DNA of 64,000 nt from Niastella sp. (GTDB taxonomy: Bacteria; Bacteroidota; Bacteroidia; Chitinophagales; Chitinophagaceae): positions 62,001 through 126,000 of the forward strand of contig JAGIBF010000001.1 of assembly GCA_017744515.1 (NCBI GenBank). Direction: 5' to 3'. The notes beneath the pieces were generated by a model, which was not told where the DNA came from, made no database searches, and saw only the letters and a list, made by a program, of their open reading frames with translations. A program made the translations under genes and the position numbers. Positions 43,123 through 52,126 of this stretch are shown here, in pieces; within the stretch, counting starts at the first letter, position 1; each line of letters opens with the position of its first letter.

Positions 43123-44079
43123 ATGGCAAATCACGATCATCCTACTCATTCTCATGAACATGGTAACTGTTCGCACGGTGACCATGACCACGCCTCCCCT
43201 TCCCTGCATGTGCACCCTGTCGTTAAAAATATGCGTGTGGCGCTGGTGCTCAATGTGCTCTTCACTGTTATCGAGTTTATCGGTGGGCTGTACACTAATT
43301 CTGTAGCTATTCTTTCGGATGCTATTCATGACCTGGGCGACAGCATCGCTATTGCGGCAGCACTTGTGTTGGAAAAGCAATCGGGCCAGGGCAGGACTTC
43401 TACTTTCAGTTATGGCAAAAGAAGGTTCTCCACGCTGGCGGCTTTTCTCACTTCTTTAATATTACTGGCTGGTTCTATCGTAATCCTAACGGAGGCTGTT
43501 CCGCGTTTCTTTGCTGTAGAGGCAGTAAAAACGACCGGTGTGTTGTGGCTGGCCGTAGCCGGTATCCTCTTTAACGGGCTTGCCATACTGCGCCTGCGCA
43601 CGGGTGAGCGTCAATCGCTGAACCAGCGGGCTGTGATGTTGCACCTTGTGGAGGATGCATTGGGATGGATAGCTGTACTGGCGGGCGCTGTGATCATGTA
43701 TTTTACGCATTGGTATTGGATCGATCCGCTGCTGTCTGTTGGCATTGCTTTATTTATTCTTTATAATGCTACGCGGAATATCCTTGCTACGTTAAAGATC
43801 TTCCTGCAGGCTGCTCCTGCTTCTGTAGATGAACAGACTATTATTACCGAGTTAAAGAAGCTGCCTGAGGTGACCGGCGTGCACGATGTGCATAGCTGGA
43901 CCATGGACGGCGAAAAGAATATTCTTTCGCTTCACCTTGTTGTGAAGCAGCCTATCGATACCTATCGCCTTGGCAGCCTGCTGGAAAGGGCACGGGAGAT
44001 CATCGTGGCGCAAAATGTTCAGCATCCCACTATCCAGGTAGAGCCGGACGGCATGTCTTGCGGGCTGGCGAATTGTTGA
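43123..44079 (+). CDS. CDF-family divalent cation exporter
   Basis: This 318-residue protein has a histidine-rich N-terminus (several HxH pairs in residues 3-32) that probably binds zinc. Six membrane helices follow, with NSVAILSDAIHDLGDS in helix 2 (H/D metal site) and a matching H/D site in helix 5. The cytoplasmic dimerisation domain starts near residue 225 (VTGVHDVHSWTMDGEKNILSLHLVV). It exports Zn2+ or similar ions by proton antiport. The location behind hxlR suggests shared stress control, but this is inference. Confidence 0.93.
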   Translation: MANHDHPTHSHEHGNCSHGDHDHASPSLHVHPVVKNMRVALVLNVLFTVIEFIGGLYTNSVAILSDAIHDLGDSIAIAAALVLEKQSGQGRTSTFSYGKRRFSTLAAFLTSLILLAGSIVILTEAVPRFFAVEAVKTTGVLWLAVAGILFNGLAILRLRTGERQSLNQRAVMLHLVEDALGWIAVLAGAVIMYFTHWYWIDPLLSVGIALFILYNATRNILATLKIFLQAAPASVDEQTIITELKKLPEVTGVHDVHSWTMDGEKNILSLHLVVKQPIDTYRLGSLLERAREIIVAQNVQHPTIQVEPDGMSCGLANC

Positions 44080-44136
44080 GGAAAGAATACAGAAGACAGA
44101 AAACAGCATACAGAAGGAATACAAAAATACTTTCAG

Positions 44137-44165
44137 GCCTCCGGTAACTCCGGAGGCATTTTTAT
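44137..44165 (+). terminator. Terminator after the CDF gene
   Basis: Arms GCCTCCGG (44137-44144) and CCGGAGGC (44150-44157) are followed by ATTTTTATT, about 60 bases after the stop codon. Confidence 0.75.
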
Positions 44166-44187
44166 TGGGATTGAGTATATTTATTAT

Positions 44188-44883
44188 ATGAATTGCCTGA
44201 TCATCGACGACAACAAGATCGCCAGAACTACGCTTAAACAGTTGGCCAGCCAGGTAAAGGACCTTACCGTATTGGGCGAATGCAGCAATGCCATGGAAGC
44301 CTGGAACTTTATCCGGGAAGAAACGGTAGACCTACTCTTGCTGGATATCGAGATGCAGGGGATGAGTGGGCTGGAGCTGACCCGCAACCTGGGCGATAAT
44401 GGGCCTCTTATTGTTTTTACCACCTCCAAAAAGGAATATGCCGCTGAGGCGTTTGAGCTGAATGTGGCTGATTATATTGTAAAGCCGGTAACTCCTGCCC
44501 GCTTTATACAGGCTATTGACCGGGTGCGTGATATGCTGGATAGTAACAAGGAGGAGGTGAAACTGGCTGAGGATGAATTCATTTTTATCCGCGACTCCAA
44601 TATTGTTCGCCGGCTGGGCCTCGATGATCTTTTGTATGCCGAAGCCATGGGCGATTATGTAAAGTTGTATACCCCCACGAAGTTTTATGCCGTCCACACT
44701 ACCCTGAAGGCCGTGGAGGAGCGCTTGCCTGCCGGCAGGTTTCTGCGCGTGCATCGTTCGTATATCGTGTCCATAGGCAAGATCGAGACCATCCAGGATG
44801 GCGCATTGATTATCAATGGCAAATCTCTCCCTGTGGCGGATGCCTACCGCAGTGCGCTGAATAAGAGGATGAATATCCTCTAA
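44188..44883 (+). CDS. LytTR-family response regulator
   Basis: This 231-residue protein has a receiver domain (about 1-120) with acidic pocket DD (residues 7-8), phospho-acceptor D53 in LLLLDIEMQGMSG and K104-type VKPV. A LytTR DNA-binding domain (about 135-231) contains YAEAMGDYVKLYTPTKFYAVHTTLKAVEERLPAGRFLRVHRSYIVS. No LytS-type kinase is adjacent; the nearest kinase is the hybrid protein at 45245, whose own receiver makes a direct pairing uncertain. LytTR regulators often control surface or biofilm genes. Confidence 0.93.
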   Translation: MNCLIIDDNKIARTTLKQLASQVKDLTVLGECSNAMEAWNFIREETVDLLLLDIEMQGMSGLELTRNLGDNGPLIVFTTSKKEYAAEAFELNVADYIVKPVTPARFIQAIDRVRDMLDSNKEEVKLAEDEFIFIRDSNIVRRLGLDDLLYAEAMGDYVKLYTPTKFYAVHTTLKAVEERLPAGRFLRVHRSYIVSIGKIETIQDGALIINGKSLPVADAYRSALNKRMNIL

Positions 44884-45062
44884 AGGTTCACCGACCGGAT
44901 TTCGGGATTCACCGACTCATTGTGCCTGATAGCCGCCTTGCTATTGGCGGGCGCGGGATTTGATTGCATCTTTACATCAGCAAATGCGATAAAGCAAAAA
45001 TGCAATAGAGCAGATACGCATAGTTCTTTAATCTTTTTTCATAAGCAGTTAGTTTTGGTTAA

Positions 45063-45093
45063 CGGCCCTGGTTTCTACCGGGGCCTTATTTTT
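45063..45093 (+). terminator. Hairpin with T-run (terminator or attenuator)
   Basis: GGCCCTGGTTTCTACCGGGGCC forms a GC-rich stem with one mismatch and is followed by TTATTTTTT. It lies 180 bases after the LytTR stop codon and directly before the small ORF, so it may end the regulator transcript or attenuate the next one. Confidence 0.65.
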
Positions 45094-45099
45094 TAAGGT

Positions 45100-45207
45100 A
45101 TGAAATCTTTTCTCATCATATTATTCATTGCAGACACTTGTTTACTTGTTGGTCTGACGTACTTATCCCTAAGACGGGTTGGCAAAAGGAAGCATAGGCA
45201 GGGGTGA
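45100..45207 (+). CDS. Possible 35-residue single-pass membrane peptide
   Basis: ATG at 45100 opens a 35-codon frame ending TGA at 45207. It encodes a hydrophobic segment (MKSFLIILFIADTCLLVGL), then TYLSLRRVGKRKHRQG. One membrane helix with a basic tail (RRVGKRKHRQ) is a common small-membrane-protein design. The length is too short for strong coding evidence and no homologue was recognised. It lies 37 bases before the hybrid kinase gene, so a regulatory role on that kinase is conceivable. Confidence 0.35.
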   Translation: MKSFLIILFIADTCLLVGLTYLSLRRVGKRKHRQG

Positions 45208-45244
45208 TCATTTTTAAACTACATTAGCATATTATTTAATAGCA

Positions 45245-47443
45245 ATGACCAGTAAAAAGATCATTTACTATATACTGGCTGCCTTTATTGCCGGCAACTT
45301 GCTGCTGATCTATCTGCAATACAATTCCGCTAAAAACATCAATGGTCTTATTTCAGGTAATGAACGCCTCCTATATGAATTTGGGGTAGAGAATGAACTG
45401 CGTGCACTGGAAAAAGGGGTGCATGCCGTGGAGAATGGTGTGCTTCAAACTATTACTAAACGCGATAGTGTTGACCTGCCAGGCATAGAGCGCCAGGTGG
45501 CCGAAGTGGAAAAGGACCTGGGCATGCTACAGAAGATCAATGATGATGACAACTCTGTGAGGTTCATCGATCAACTGGATACACTGGTCAGGCAAAAGTT
45601 ACTTTTCAGTCACCGGGTGTTGGATACTTTTCACAGTACGGGCAAGACAGCCGCGGAAGATCTGTTTGCCACTCCTCAAAATGCGCAGCTTACGCTGGAC
45701 ATCATGGCTACAGCCCGCAAGATCGACAGCAGCCGGCAGCAGCTGCTGGGCATGCTTACCAACGAGGTAGATAAGAACGGGCGTGAGGCTCGTACCGCCG
45801 GCATGGTGCTGATCATCCTGGTGCTCATCAGTGGCGCTGTTTTGTTCTGGTTCATTATTAACCGTATCGGGCAGCAGAATCAACTGATCCGTCAACTGGA
45901 TGCTTCGGAGAAGAAGGTGCGTGAGGCTGCGCGTATCAAGGAAAACTTCATGGCCAATATGAGTCATGAGATCCGCACACCCATGAATGCCATCATGGGT
46001 TTTACCAGTTTGCTTCAGAAGCGTGAAACAGACCCCGTATCAACGGGTTATGTGCAGGCCATCCAAAGTTCCGGGGATAGCTTACTTACCATTATCAATG
46101 ATATTCTCGATCTCTCCAAGATCGAGGCGGGCATGATGCGTATCGAGCCGACGCCTTTCAGCATAAGGGAATTACTGTATTCGGTAGAGACCATGTTTCT
46201 TGAAAAGGTGAAGGAGAAGGGGTTACAATTCACCACGCAGGTAGACAACTCCATACCTGATACGCTGAACGGCGATGCCACCCGGCTGACGCAGGTGCTG
46301 GTAAACCTGATCGGCAACGCAGTGAAGTTTACCCAACAGGGAAGCATCGCTGTGGTTATCAGTAACGAAGGTATTCAGGAGAAGAATATTTTATTGGGCA
46401 TCACAGTAAGTGATACCGGCATTGGCATCGACCCTGATAAACTGCCCGGCATCTTTGAGCGATTCCGGCAGGCTGAAGATTCCATTACCCGTAAATATGG
46501 CGGCACAGGGCTTGGCCTCTCCATTGTAAAAGACCTTGTAGAACTGCAAGATGGTTCCATCGATGTGACCAGTGAGCCTGATAAGGGAAGTATTTTCCGC
46601 ATCGTAATTCCGTACAAGATCACACAGGAAGTGATCAACAATCAACGCAAGTGGTCTGATGCATCGCTTAAGCATGCTGCGCCTGCCGATGTGCGTATTC
46701 TTGTAGTGGAGGACAATGAGATCAACCAGCAACTGATGCGCCACCTGCTTGGCTATTGGGAGTTGCCTTACGAGATTGCTGCGAATGGCAAAGAGGCGCT
46801 TGAAAAATTGCAGCGCCAATCGTACGACCTGATACTCATGGATATTCAAATGCCCGGCATGGATGGTTATACTGCTACTGCGCAGATAAGGCATACGTTG
46901 CAACTGACTACGCCTATCATTGCAATGACCGCGCATGCGCTGGCGGGAGAAAGGGAGAAATGCCTCAGCGCCGGTATGAACGAATATATTTCCAAACCGA
47001 TACAGGAAGATGAGTTGTACCGGATGATCGTCCGGTTTACCGGGCGGCAACAAACGGAGGCGCCTGTAAAGAAAGGGTTGTATCAACCACCGCCTACCAA
47101 CTACCGGCACATCGACCTTGGGTATATGCGCGAAGTGAGTAATGGTAATAAGGAGTATGAGAAAACGGTAACGGAACAGTTTCTTGAGATGATACCGGAG
47201 GACCTGAAGGGGCTGGAGCTTGCCCTGAAAAGAAAGGACTTCATTATGCTTCGTGTGCTGGCTCATAACATGAAGACTTCTGTATCGGTGATGGGGCTTA
47301 CTGAAAAGCTTCAACCGCACCTCGATATTCTTGAACAGCAGGATAATACCGATGAGAGTATTTTACTGACGCATATCAAAGCTGTGCAACATATCTGTGT
47401 TCCTGCACTGAAGGAAGCACGACACTTCTATGCTTCTTTGTAA
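45245..47443 (+). CDS. Hybrid sensor histidine kinase with receiver and HPt domains
   Basis: This 732-residue protein begins with a membrane helix (8-26), then a helical periplasmic sensor (about 27-180, CHASE3-like) and a second membrane helix (about 184-204). HisKA carries the phospho-histidine H241 in NFMANMSHEIRTPMNAIMGF. The ATPase domain has N and G boxes (LIGNAVKFT, DTGIGIDPDK, GGTGLGLSIV). A receiver with D533 (LILMDIQMPGMDG) and a C-terminal HPt domain with H674 (LAHNMKTSVSVMG) follow. The chain H241-D533-H674 gives a full phosphorelay that must pass to a separate regulator, unnamed here. Confidence 0.94.
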   Translation: MTSKKIIYYILAAFIAGNLLLIYLQYNSAKNINGLISGNERLLYEFGVENELRALEKGVHAVENGVLQTITKRDSVDLPGIERQVAEVEKDLGMLQKINDDDNSVRFIDQLDTLVRQKLLFSHRVLDTFHSTGKTAAEDLFATPQNAQLTLDIMATARKIDSSRQQLLGMLTNEVDKNGREARTAGMVLIILVLISGAVLFWFIINRIGQQNQLIRQLDASEKKVREAARIKENFMANMSHEIRTPMNAIMGFTSLLQKRETDPVSTGYVQAIQSSGDSLLTIINDILDLSKIEAGMMRIEPTPFSIRELLYSVETMFLEKVKEKGLQFTTQVDNSIPDTLNGDATRLTQVLVNLIGNAVKFTQQGSIAVVISNEGIQEKNILLGITVSDTGIGIDPDKLPGIFERFRQAEDSITRKYGGTGLGLSIVKDLVELQDGSIDVTSEPDKGSIFRIVIPYKITQEVINNQRKWSDASLKHAAPADVRILVVEDNEINQQLMRHLLGYWELPYEIAANGKEALEKLQRQSYDLILMDIQMPGMDGYTATAQIRHTLQLTTPIIAMTAHALAGEREKCLSAGMNEYISKPIQEDELYRMIVRFTGRQQTEAPVKKGLYQPPPTNYRHIDLGYMREVSNGNKEYEKTVTEQFLEMIPEDLKGLELALKRKDFIMLRVLAHNMKTSVSVMGLTEKLQPHLDILEQQDNTDESILLTHIKAVQHICVPALKEARHFYASL

Positions 47444-47468
47444 GGCTTCGACAGGCTCAGCCTGACAA
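47444..47468 (+). repeat. A-family repeat after the hybrid kinase
   Basis: GGCTTCGACAGGCTCAGCCT followed by GACAA directly after the stop codon. CAGGCT/AGCCTG makes it palindromic. Orientation matches the other copies. Confidence 0.75.
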
Positions 47469-47608
47469 AACGTTTCCATATTGCGCGTATCGCTCATGCC
47501 TGGTCAACGACTGTTTTGGCCTGTTGGCCGACTGGCGCTTTTCAAGGGGTTTTGCGGGGTGTAGCTTTACATCAGCAAATAATTCAAAACCAATTAAAAT
47601 AGTTTACA

Positions 47609-48196
47609 ATGAAAAAGCTGATGATCTCCTCACTGGCCCTTTTGCTGGCCACCGCCTCTATGCAGGCTCAAAACGAGTATGCCACTGTTAAAAAAGACAT
47701 ACAACAATCTAATAAAGAAGTAGCCGCCGCCAGAAAAGAAAAGAAGGAAGAACGTAAGGAATTAAGGAAACTGGAAGGTAAGGAAGTGACTTATCAATCG
47801 AAGCAACAGTTCGGCGCAGACTTTGGCAATAATATTACGGATGTAACCTGGAAGCGTACGAAGTATTTCGATGAGGCTACTTTTATGCTGGACGGGAAAA
47901 AGACTACCGCTTATTACGATATCAAAAATGAGCTGGTAGGTACTACTCAGGCAAAGACTTTTGCTGATCTTCCCGCTTCTGCTCAAAAGTATATCAACAA
48001 TAAATACAAAGATTATAAGGTAGGTGAAGTGCTTATGTTTGATGATAATGAGAATAACGACACAGATATGCTGATGTATGGCCGTCAGTTTGCGGATGAG
48101 GATAATTATTTCGTAGAGCTGCAACAGGGAAGTAAAGATATCATTGTGCAGGTGGACATGGCTGGTCAGGTATTTTTCTTTACGACTATGCAGTAA
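47609..48196 (+). CDS. Secreted protein of unknown function (PepSY/BLIP-like)
   Basis: This 195-residue protein has a signal peptide (MKKLMISSLALLLATASMQAQ) and a charged, coiled-coil-like stretch (about 30-55, KEVAAARKEKKEERKELRKLEG). A beta/alpha domain follows: NITDVTWKRTKYFDEATFMLDGKKTTAYYDIKNELVG, LPASAQKYINNKYKDYKVGEVLMF. This pattern resembles PepSY-like periplasmic proteins of Bacteroidota, a weak match. No partner is evident, although a sensor kinase lies upstream. Confidence 0.75.
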   Translation: MKKLMISSLALLLATASMQAQNEYATVKKDIQQSNKEVAAARKEKKEERKELRKLEGKEVTYQSKQQFGADFGNNITDVTWKRTKYFDEATFMLDGKKTTAYYDIKNELVGTTQAKTFADLPASAQKYINNKYKDYKVGEVLMFDDNENNDTDMLMYGRQFADEDNYFVELQQGSKDIIVQVDMAGQVFFFTTMQ

Positions 48197-48249
48197 TCAA
48201 TAATCTTATAATTGTTCCACTTTTCATAAAGGCGAGGTTAGGGTTATCA

Positions 48250-48288
48250 GGAAGCCTTCCCCAGATGCGGGAAGGCTTTTTTATTTCT
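48250..48288 (+). terminator. Terminator after the secreted protein
   Basis: AAGCCTTCCC and GGGAAGGCTT pair around CAGATGC and are followed by TTTTATTTC. Confidence 0.8.
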
Positions 48289-48311
48289 TAGCTTTGCTTC
48301 AAAGTTGTGTT

Positions 48312-49073
48312 ATGGCTGCAGACCTTTCTTCGCTTGATCCTACCGGCAGGTTTTCGAAAAGAGTGGATAATTATGTGAAGTATCGTCCTTCTTATCCGGA
48401 GGCTGTGCTTACTTTTTTCAGGGAGCAGTTTGGGCTGACGCATGATCATACGATTGCCGATGTTGGTGCTGGTACCGGCATTTTTGCGGAACTGTTGCTG
48501 AAAAATGGTTACCGGGTAACGTGTGTGGAGCCTAATGATGCCATGCGGGAGGCAAGTGTCGGACAGTTATCGCATTATCCCGGCTTCAGTAGTGTCAAGG
48601 GGCAGGGTGAAGCAACGGGACTGGCTTCTCAGTCTGTTGACCTGATCACTGTGGCGCAGGCTTTTCACTGGATGGAGCCTGTGGCTACCAAAAAGGAGTT
48701 TTTGCGCATTTTGAAACCTGGTGGACATACTGCGCTGATCTGGAATATCCGGCTGCAGGGTTCTCCTTTCCTTGTTGCTTATGATAAGCTGAAGTCGGAT
48801 TTCGGGACAGATTATTCTACTTCCGGCCGTGATGTGCGGGATACCTTAATCGATTTCTTTGCGCCGGCAGCTATGCAACTGATCATATTTCCGCACCAGG
48901 AGAAGCTAACATGGGAAGCACTAAAGGGGCAATTACTTTCTGCTTCTTATATACCGATGCCTGGCCATGAGCGGTATGACGTAATGATGGGCGTGCTTAC
49001 GGAGTTGTTCGATACCTATCAGCAGGACGGAACGATCACCATGGAGTATGAGACAAAGGTGTACTGGGCGTAA
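48312..49073 (+). CDS. Class I SAM-dependent methyltransferase
   Basis: This protein of about 253 residues has FSKRVDNYVKYRPSYPEAV at the N-terminus, motif I DVGAGTGIFAELL (residues 50-62), a SAM-binding acidic residue in VTCVEPND, and SVDLITVAQAFHWMEP, a mark of the trans-aconitate/ubiquinone-type methyltransferase group. The substrate is unknown. The ATG at 48312 (MAADLSSLDP) is used rather than an upstream codon, since it matches the family start. Confidence 0.88.
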   Translation: MAADLSSLDPTGRFSKRVDNYVKYRPSYPEAVLTFFREQFGLTHDHTIADVGAGTGIFAELLLKNGYRVTCVEPNDAMREASVGQLSHYPGFSSVKGQGEATGLASQSVDLITVAQAFHWMEPVATKKEFLRILKPGGHTALIWNIRLQGSPFLVAYDKLKSDFGTDYSTSGRDVRDTLIDFFAPAAMQLIIFPHQEKLTWEALKGQLLSASYIPMPGHERYDVMMGVLTELFDTYQQDGTITMEYETKVYWA

Positions 49074-49168
49074 GTTTTGTTTTTTGGGGGGGGAGTATTT
49101 AACATTCCTTTGTGTGCCTGACAGCCGGGTGGTTGGCGCAATTGCCGGGTAGTGTTACCTTTGCGGCC

Positions 49169-51076
49169 ATGGAATATTTTAAGAAGCTGCAGGAGTTATT
49201 GAAGATCGAGCAGGAGGAGGATAAGCGATTGTATCAACAGCAGGCTGAGACACTTTCGGTAACTGAGCGCCGGGCCTATGGGCTTACCTGGTATCCTATT
49301 GCGATCAGGGATACGGAAATGACGCGGGGTGATTATCTTTCTGTGGAGGTGGAGCGCACTACGCACCAGGATGTGGTGCATCAATTGCGGTTTGGCGCTT
49401 CCGCGGCGCTGTTTTCCAACCATGACCCCAAGGCTGACCGTGTGGAAGGTGTGGTTACTTTCCAAGGGGGGAATAAGCTAAAAATTACTTTACGTACTGA
49501 TGAGCTGCCCGATTGGGCGCGCGACGGCAAGCTGGGCATCGACCTGCTGTTTGACGACAACAGTTATGATGAAATGCAGCAGGCGCTCAAGCTGGCTATT
49601 GCACGTAGTGAGAAGAAAGAGGAAGGGAGGCTGATACAGGTGCTCTCCGGTAATGCTGCTCCCACTTTCGAGACGGAACATTTTCCTTATACCATATCCC
49701 GGCTGAATGCTTCGCAGCAGGCTGCGGTGCACAAGATATTATCGGCTAATGATCTGGCTATCGTTCACGGTCCTCCCGGTACCGGCAAGACTACTACGCT
49801 GGTACAGGCTATCAAGGCGCTAATCAAACATGAACCGAAACAAATTCTGGTGGTGGCGCCGAGCAATGCGGCTGTGGACCTGCTGAGTGAAAAGTTATCG
49901 GATGAGGGGTTGAGTGTGCTGCGCGTGGGTAACCCTGCCCGTGTATCGGAGAAGTTAACGTCGTTTACACTGGACAGCAAGGTATCGGAGCACCCCAGTA
50001 TGAAGGAGGTGAAGCGGCTGAAGAAGCAGGCTTCTTCTTACAAGGATATGGCGCATAAGTACAAGCGCAACTTTGGCAAGGCTGAGCGTGAGCAACGGAA
50101 GGCGCTTTTTGATGAGGCGCACAAGATCATGAAGGAGGTGGAGAACACCGAGCAATATATTGTGAATGATCTGCTGACACGAGCACAGGTGATAACGGCT
50201 ACGCTCGTGGGCGCCAATCATTATACCGTACGCCACCTTAAGTATAGAACCGTAGTGATCGATGAGGCTGGTCAGGCGCTGGAACCTGCTTGCTGGATAC
50301 CTATATTGAAAGGGAGGAAAGTAGTTTTAGCTGGCGACCATTGTCAACTGCCGCCTACGATCAAGAGCCAGGAGGCTGCGCAGAAAGGGCTGGCCACTAC
50401 CCTGCTGGAAAAATGTGTGCGGCTGTATCCTGAAGCGGTGGTGCTGCTGGAAGAGCAATACCGGATGCACGAAATGATCATGGGTTATTCATCAGGGGTG
50501 TTTTATGGCAACCGGTTGAAGGCGCATGAATCTGTAGCTGGTCACTTGTTGTTTGATGCAGACAGGCCATTGTCGTTTATCGATACGGCTGGCTGCGGGT
50601 ATGATGAGAAGCAGGATGGCACCAGTACTACCAACCCGGAAGAGGCTGCTTTTTTGTTCAGGCATCTTACGCAACTGGTGGCAGACCTCTCGAAAAGGTA
50701 TCAACCTGACGGCTTTCCTACTATTGCTGTGATCTCGCCTTACAAGCAGCAGGTTGAATTGCTGAAAGAGCAATTGCAGCACTCGCCTGCTTTGAAGGCA
50801 TACAATGGCAATATCACCGTCAATACGATCGACAGCTTCCAGGGACAGGAGCGGGATATCGTGTACATCGGTATGACGCGCAGTAACGCTGATAGTAAGA
50901 TCGGTTTCCTTTCTGATATACGACGCATGAATGTAGCCATGACCCGGGCGCGGAAGAAGCTGGTTGTGATTGGTGATAGTGCTACGTTGAGTCAACTTCC
51001 TTTTTATGCGGATTTCATTTCTTATGCCGAGCAACGGAATGCGTGGCAGAGTGCGTGGGAGTTTGTGGAAGAGTGA
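49169..51076 (+). CDS. Superfamily I DNA/RNA helicase (Upf1/IGHMBP2-like)
   Basis: This protein of about 635 residues has an N-terminal beta-barrel region (about 35-130), then helicase motifs: Q-motif LNASQQAAV, Walker A HGPPGTGKTTT (residues 200-210, K207), Ia VVAPSNAAVDLL, II VVIDEAGQ, III LAGDHCQLPP, IV EEQYRMHEMIMGYSS, V NTIDSFQGQERDIVYIGMTRS and VI NVAMTRARKKLVVIGD. This is the single-polypeptide Upf1/SMUBP-2 type, which unwinds DNA or RNA 5' to 3'. The longer reading frame lacks support; ATG at 49169 (MEYFKKLQEL) is used. Confidence 0.94.
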   Translation: MEYFKKLQELLKIEQEEDKRLYQQQAETLSVTERRAYGLTWYPIAIRDTEMTRGDYLSVEVERTTHQDVVHQLRFGASAALFSNHDPKADRVEGVVTFQGGNKLKITLRTDELPDWARDGKLGIDLLFDDNSYDEMQQALKLAIARSEKKEEGRLIQVLSGNAAPTFETEHFPYTISRLNASQQAAVHKILSANDLAIVHGPPGTGKTTTLVQAIKALIKHEPKQILVVAPSNAAVDLLSEKLSDEGLSVLRVGNPARVSEKLTSFTLDSKVSEHPSMKEVKRLKKQASSYKDMAHKYKRNFGKAEREQRKALFDEAHKIMKEVENTEQYIVNDLLTRAQVITATLVGANHYTVRHLKYRTVVIDEAGQALEPACWIPILKGRKVVLAGDHCQLPPTIKSQEAAQKGLATTLLEKCVRLYPEAVVLLEEQYRMHEMIMGYSSGVFYGNRLKAHESVAGHLLFDADRPLSFIDTAGCGYDEKQDGTSTTNPEEAAFLFRHLTQLVADLSKRYQPDGFPTIAVISPYKQQVELLKEQLQHSPALKAYNGNITVNTIDSFQGQERDIVYIGMTRSNADSKIGFLSDIRRMNVAMTRARKKLVVIGDSATLSQLPFYADFISYAEQRNAWQSAWEFVEE

Positions 51077-51079
51077 GTA

Positions 51080-51183
51080 CACGAATTTTGAGGGAACACG
51101 AATTTTGGCGAATTACACGAATTAAAGGCATTGAGGCTTACTGGCGCAGGGTAAGCCGCCCTTGGAGGGTGAGCTACCCTCCC
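51080..51183 (+). repeat. CGAATT repeats plus a B-family repeat
   Basis: One and a half CGAATT units begin right after the helicase stop codon (51080-51125). A diverged B-family unit with hairpin potential follows at 51146-51183. All are in the same orientation as their relatives. Confidence 0.75.
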
Positions 51184-51233
51184 ACAAGCGGGACAAGTTT
51201 GAGAGCAACATACCCTGTGGGTTGCTTACTAAT

Positions 51234-52040
51234 TTATTTAAAGTGGTGGACTAATGAAAGCCCGATAGCGCCTTGCTGGTAGAAGGGTGCAATGGCTGTG
51301 GCTCCGCCTTTTTCTTTTACGAACAGCTTTTTAACGGAAGGATACAGCCAATAAGCGAGGTCGGTGGACAGGATGCCTATTCCTGCGCCGGCTACTACAT
51401 CGCTAAGCCAGTGTTTGTTGTTGTACATACGCAAATACCCCGTAGTAGCTGCAGCTGCATAACCGGCGATGCCATACCAGGGTGATACGTTCCAATACTC
51501 TTTTCGCAAAAACTCCGCAGCAGCGAAGGCAGTGGCGGTATGCCCGGATGGGAAGGAGCTTTTATCGGATTCATCGGGCCGCCATTGCCTGCTCAGGTGC
51601 TTGGTGGTGTATACCGTAGAAGCCATGATGGCAGTGGAGAGGCCATAGATGATGGTGCGGTCTCTGAAGTTGTGCTCTCCTTTAATGCCTAATGCATTGA
51701 GGCCATATACCGCAGCAGCGGGTGCAAACTGTAAGTAGTTGTCGATGTGTATCTGCCGGTGGGGCCGTTCATCCCATAATTCTTCTCTTACCTCGAGGTT
51801 CATGTTTTTCAGTTCCGGGTTTTGCAGTGATGTGACGCCATAGGTGATGAGTGAGGCGGGGATGATGAGCATGCTTACCGGGAATGCTTTTTTAACCGAT
51901 GGTGTAATGCGGGTTGGCACGCCAGGCAGGGAATCGGAGAAGGACGGGCTGATGGGCTTAATAGAGTCGGTTACCTGGGCATTTGCACTAAGGGTAATTA
52001 TACACAGTACGGGCAGCAGATACTTTACTGATCTTCTCAT
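51234..52040 (-). CDS. PAP2-family lipid phosphatase
   Basis: This 268-residue protein has a signal or leading membrane segment, further membrane helices, and the full PAP2 triad: K147 to R154 P155 (KHLSRQWRP), SSFPSGHTA (S165, H167) and R204 ... H210 (YLRMYNNKHWLSD). PAP2 enzymes remove phosphate from lipid phosphates such as undecaprenyl diphosphate or phosphatidic acid at the periplasmic face. It lies next to an LtaS-like enzyme, and the two could act on the same lipid pool (inference). Confidence 0.94.
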   Translation of the reverse strand: MRRSVKYLLPVLCIITLSANAQVTDSIKPISPSFSDSLPGVPTRITPSVKKAFPVSMLIIPASLITYGVTSLQNPELKNMNLEVREELWDERPHRQIHIDNYLQFAPAAAVYGLNALGIKGEHNFRDRTIIYGLSTAIMASTVYTTKHLSRQWRPDESDKSSFPSGHTATAFAAAEFLRKEYWNVSPWYGIAGYAAAATTGYLRMYNNKHWLSDVVAGAGIGILSTDLAYWLYPSVKKLFVKEKGGATAIAPFYQQGAIGLSLVHHFK

Positions 52041-52126
52041 GTCTTATTGTTTAAGGGTGGGTCAGGCTTGTGCAAGCCCTGACTTTATAGAAAATCTACA
52101 GTATAGCTGTTCCGATAGGCTGTATT

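Larger units (their letters stand above)
44884..45244. other. Intergenic region with a hairpin and a possible small gene
   Basis: A 361-base gap between the LytTR regulator and the hybrid kinase. It holds a hairpin at 45063-45093 and a short open frame at 45100-45207, both listed separately. The stretch 44884-45060 shows no further structure that could be supported. Confidence 0.5.

Noticed and set aside
44188..47443. LytTR regulator and hybrid kinase as a classical two-component pair
   Set aside because: They are separated by 361 bases with a terminator-like hairpin, and LytTR regulators normally pair with LytS/His_kinase-type sensors.
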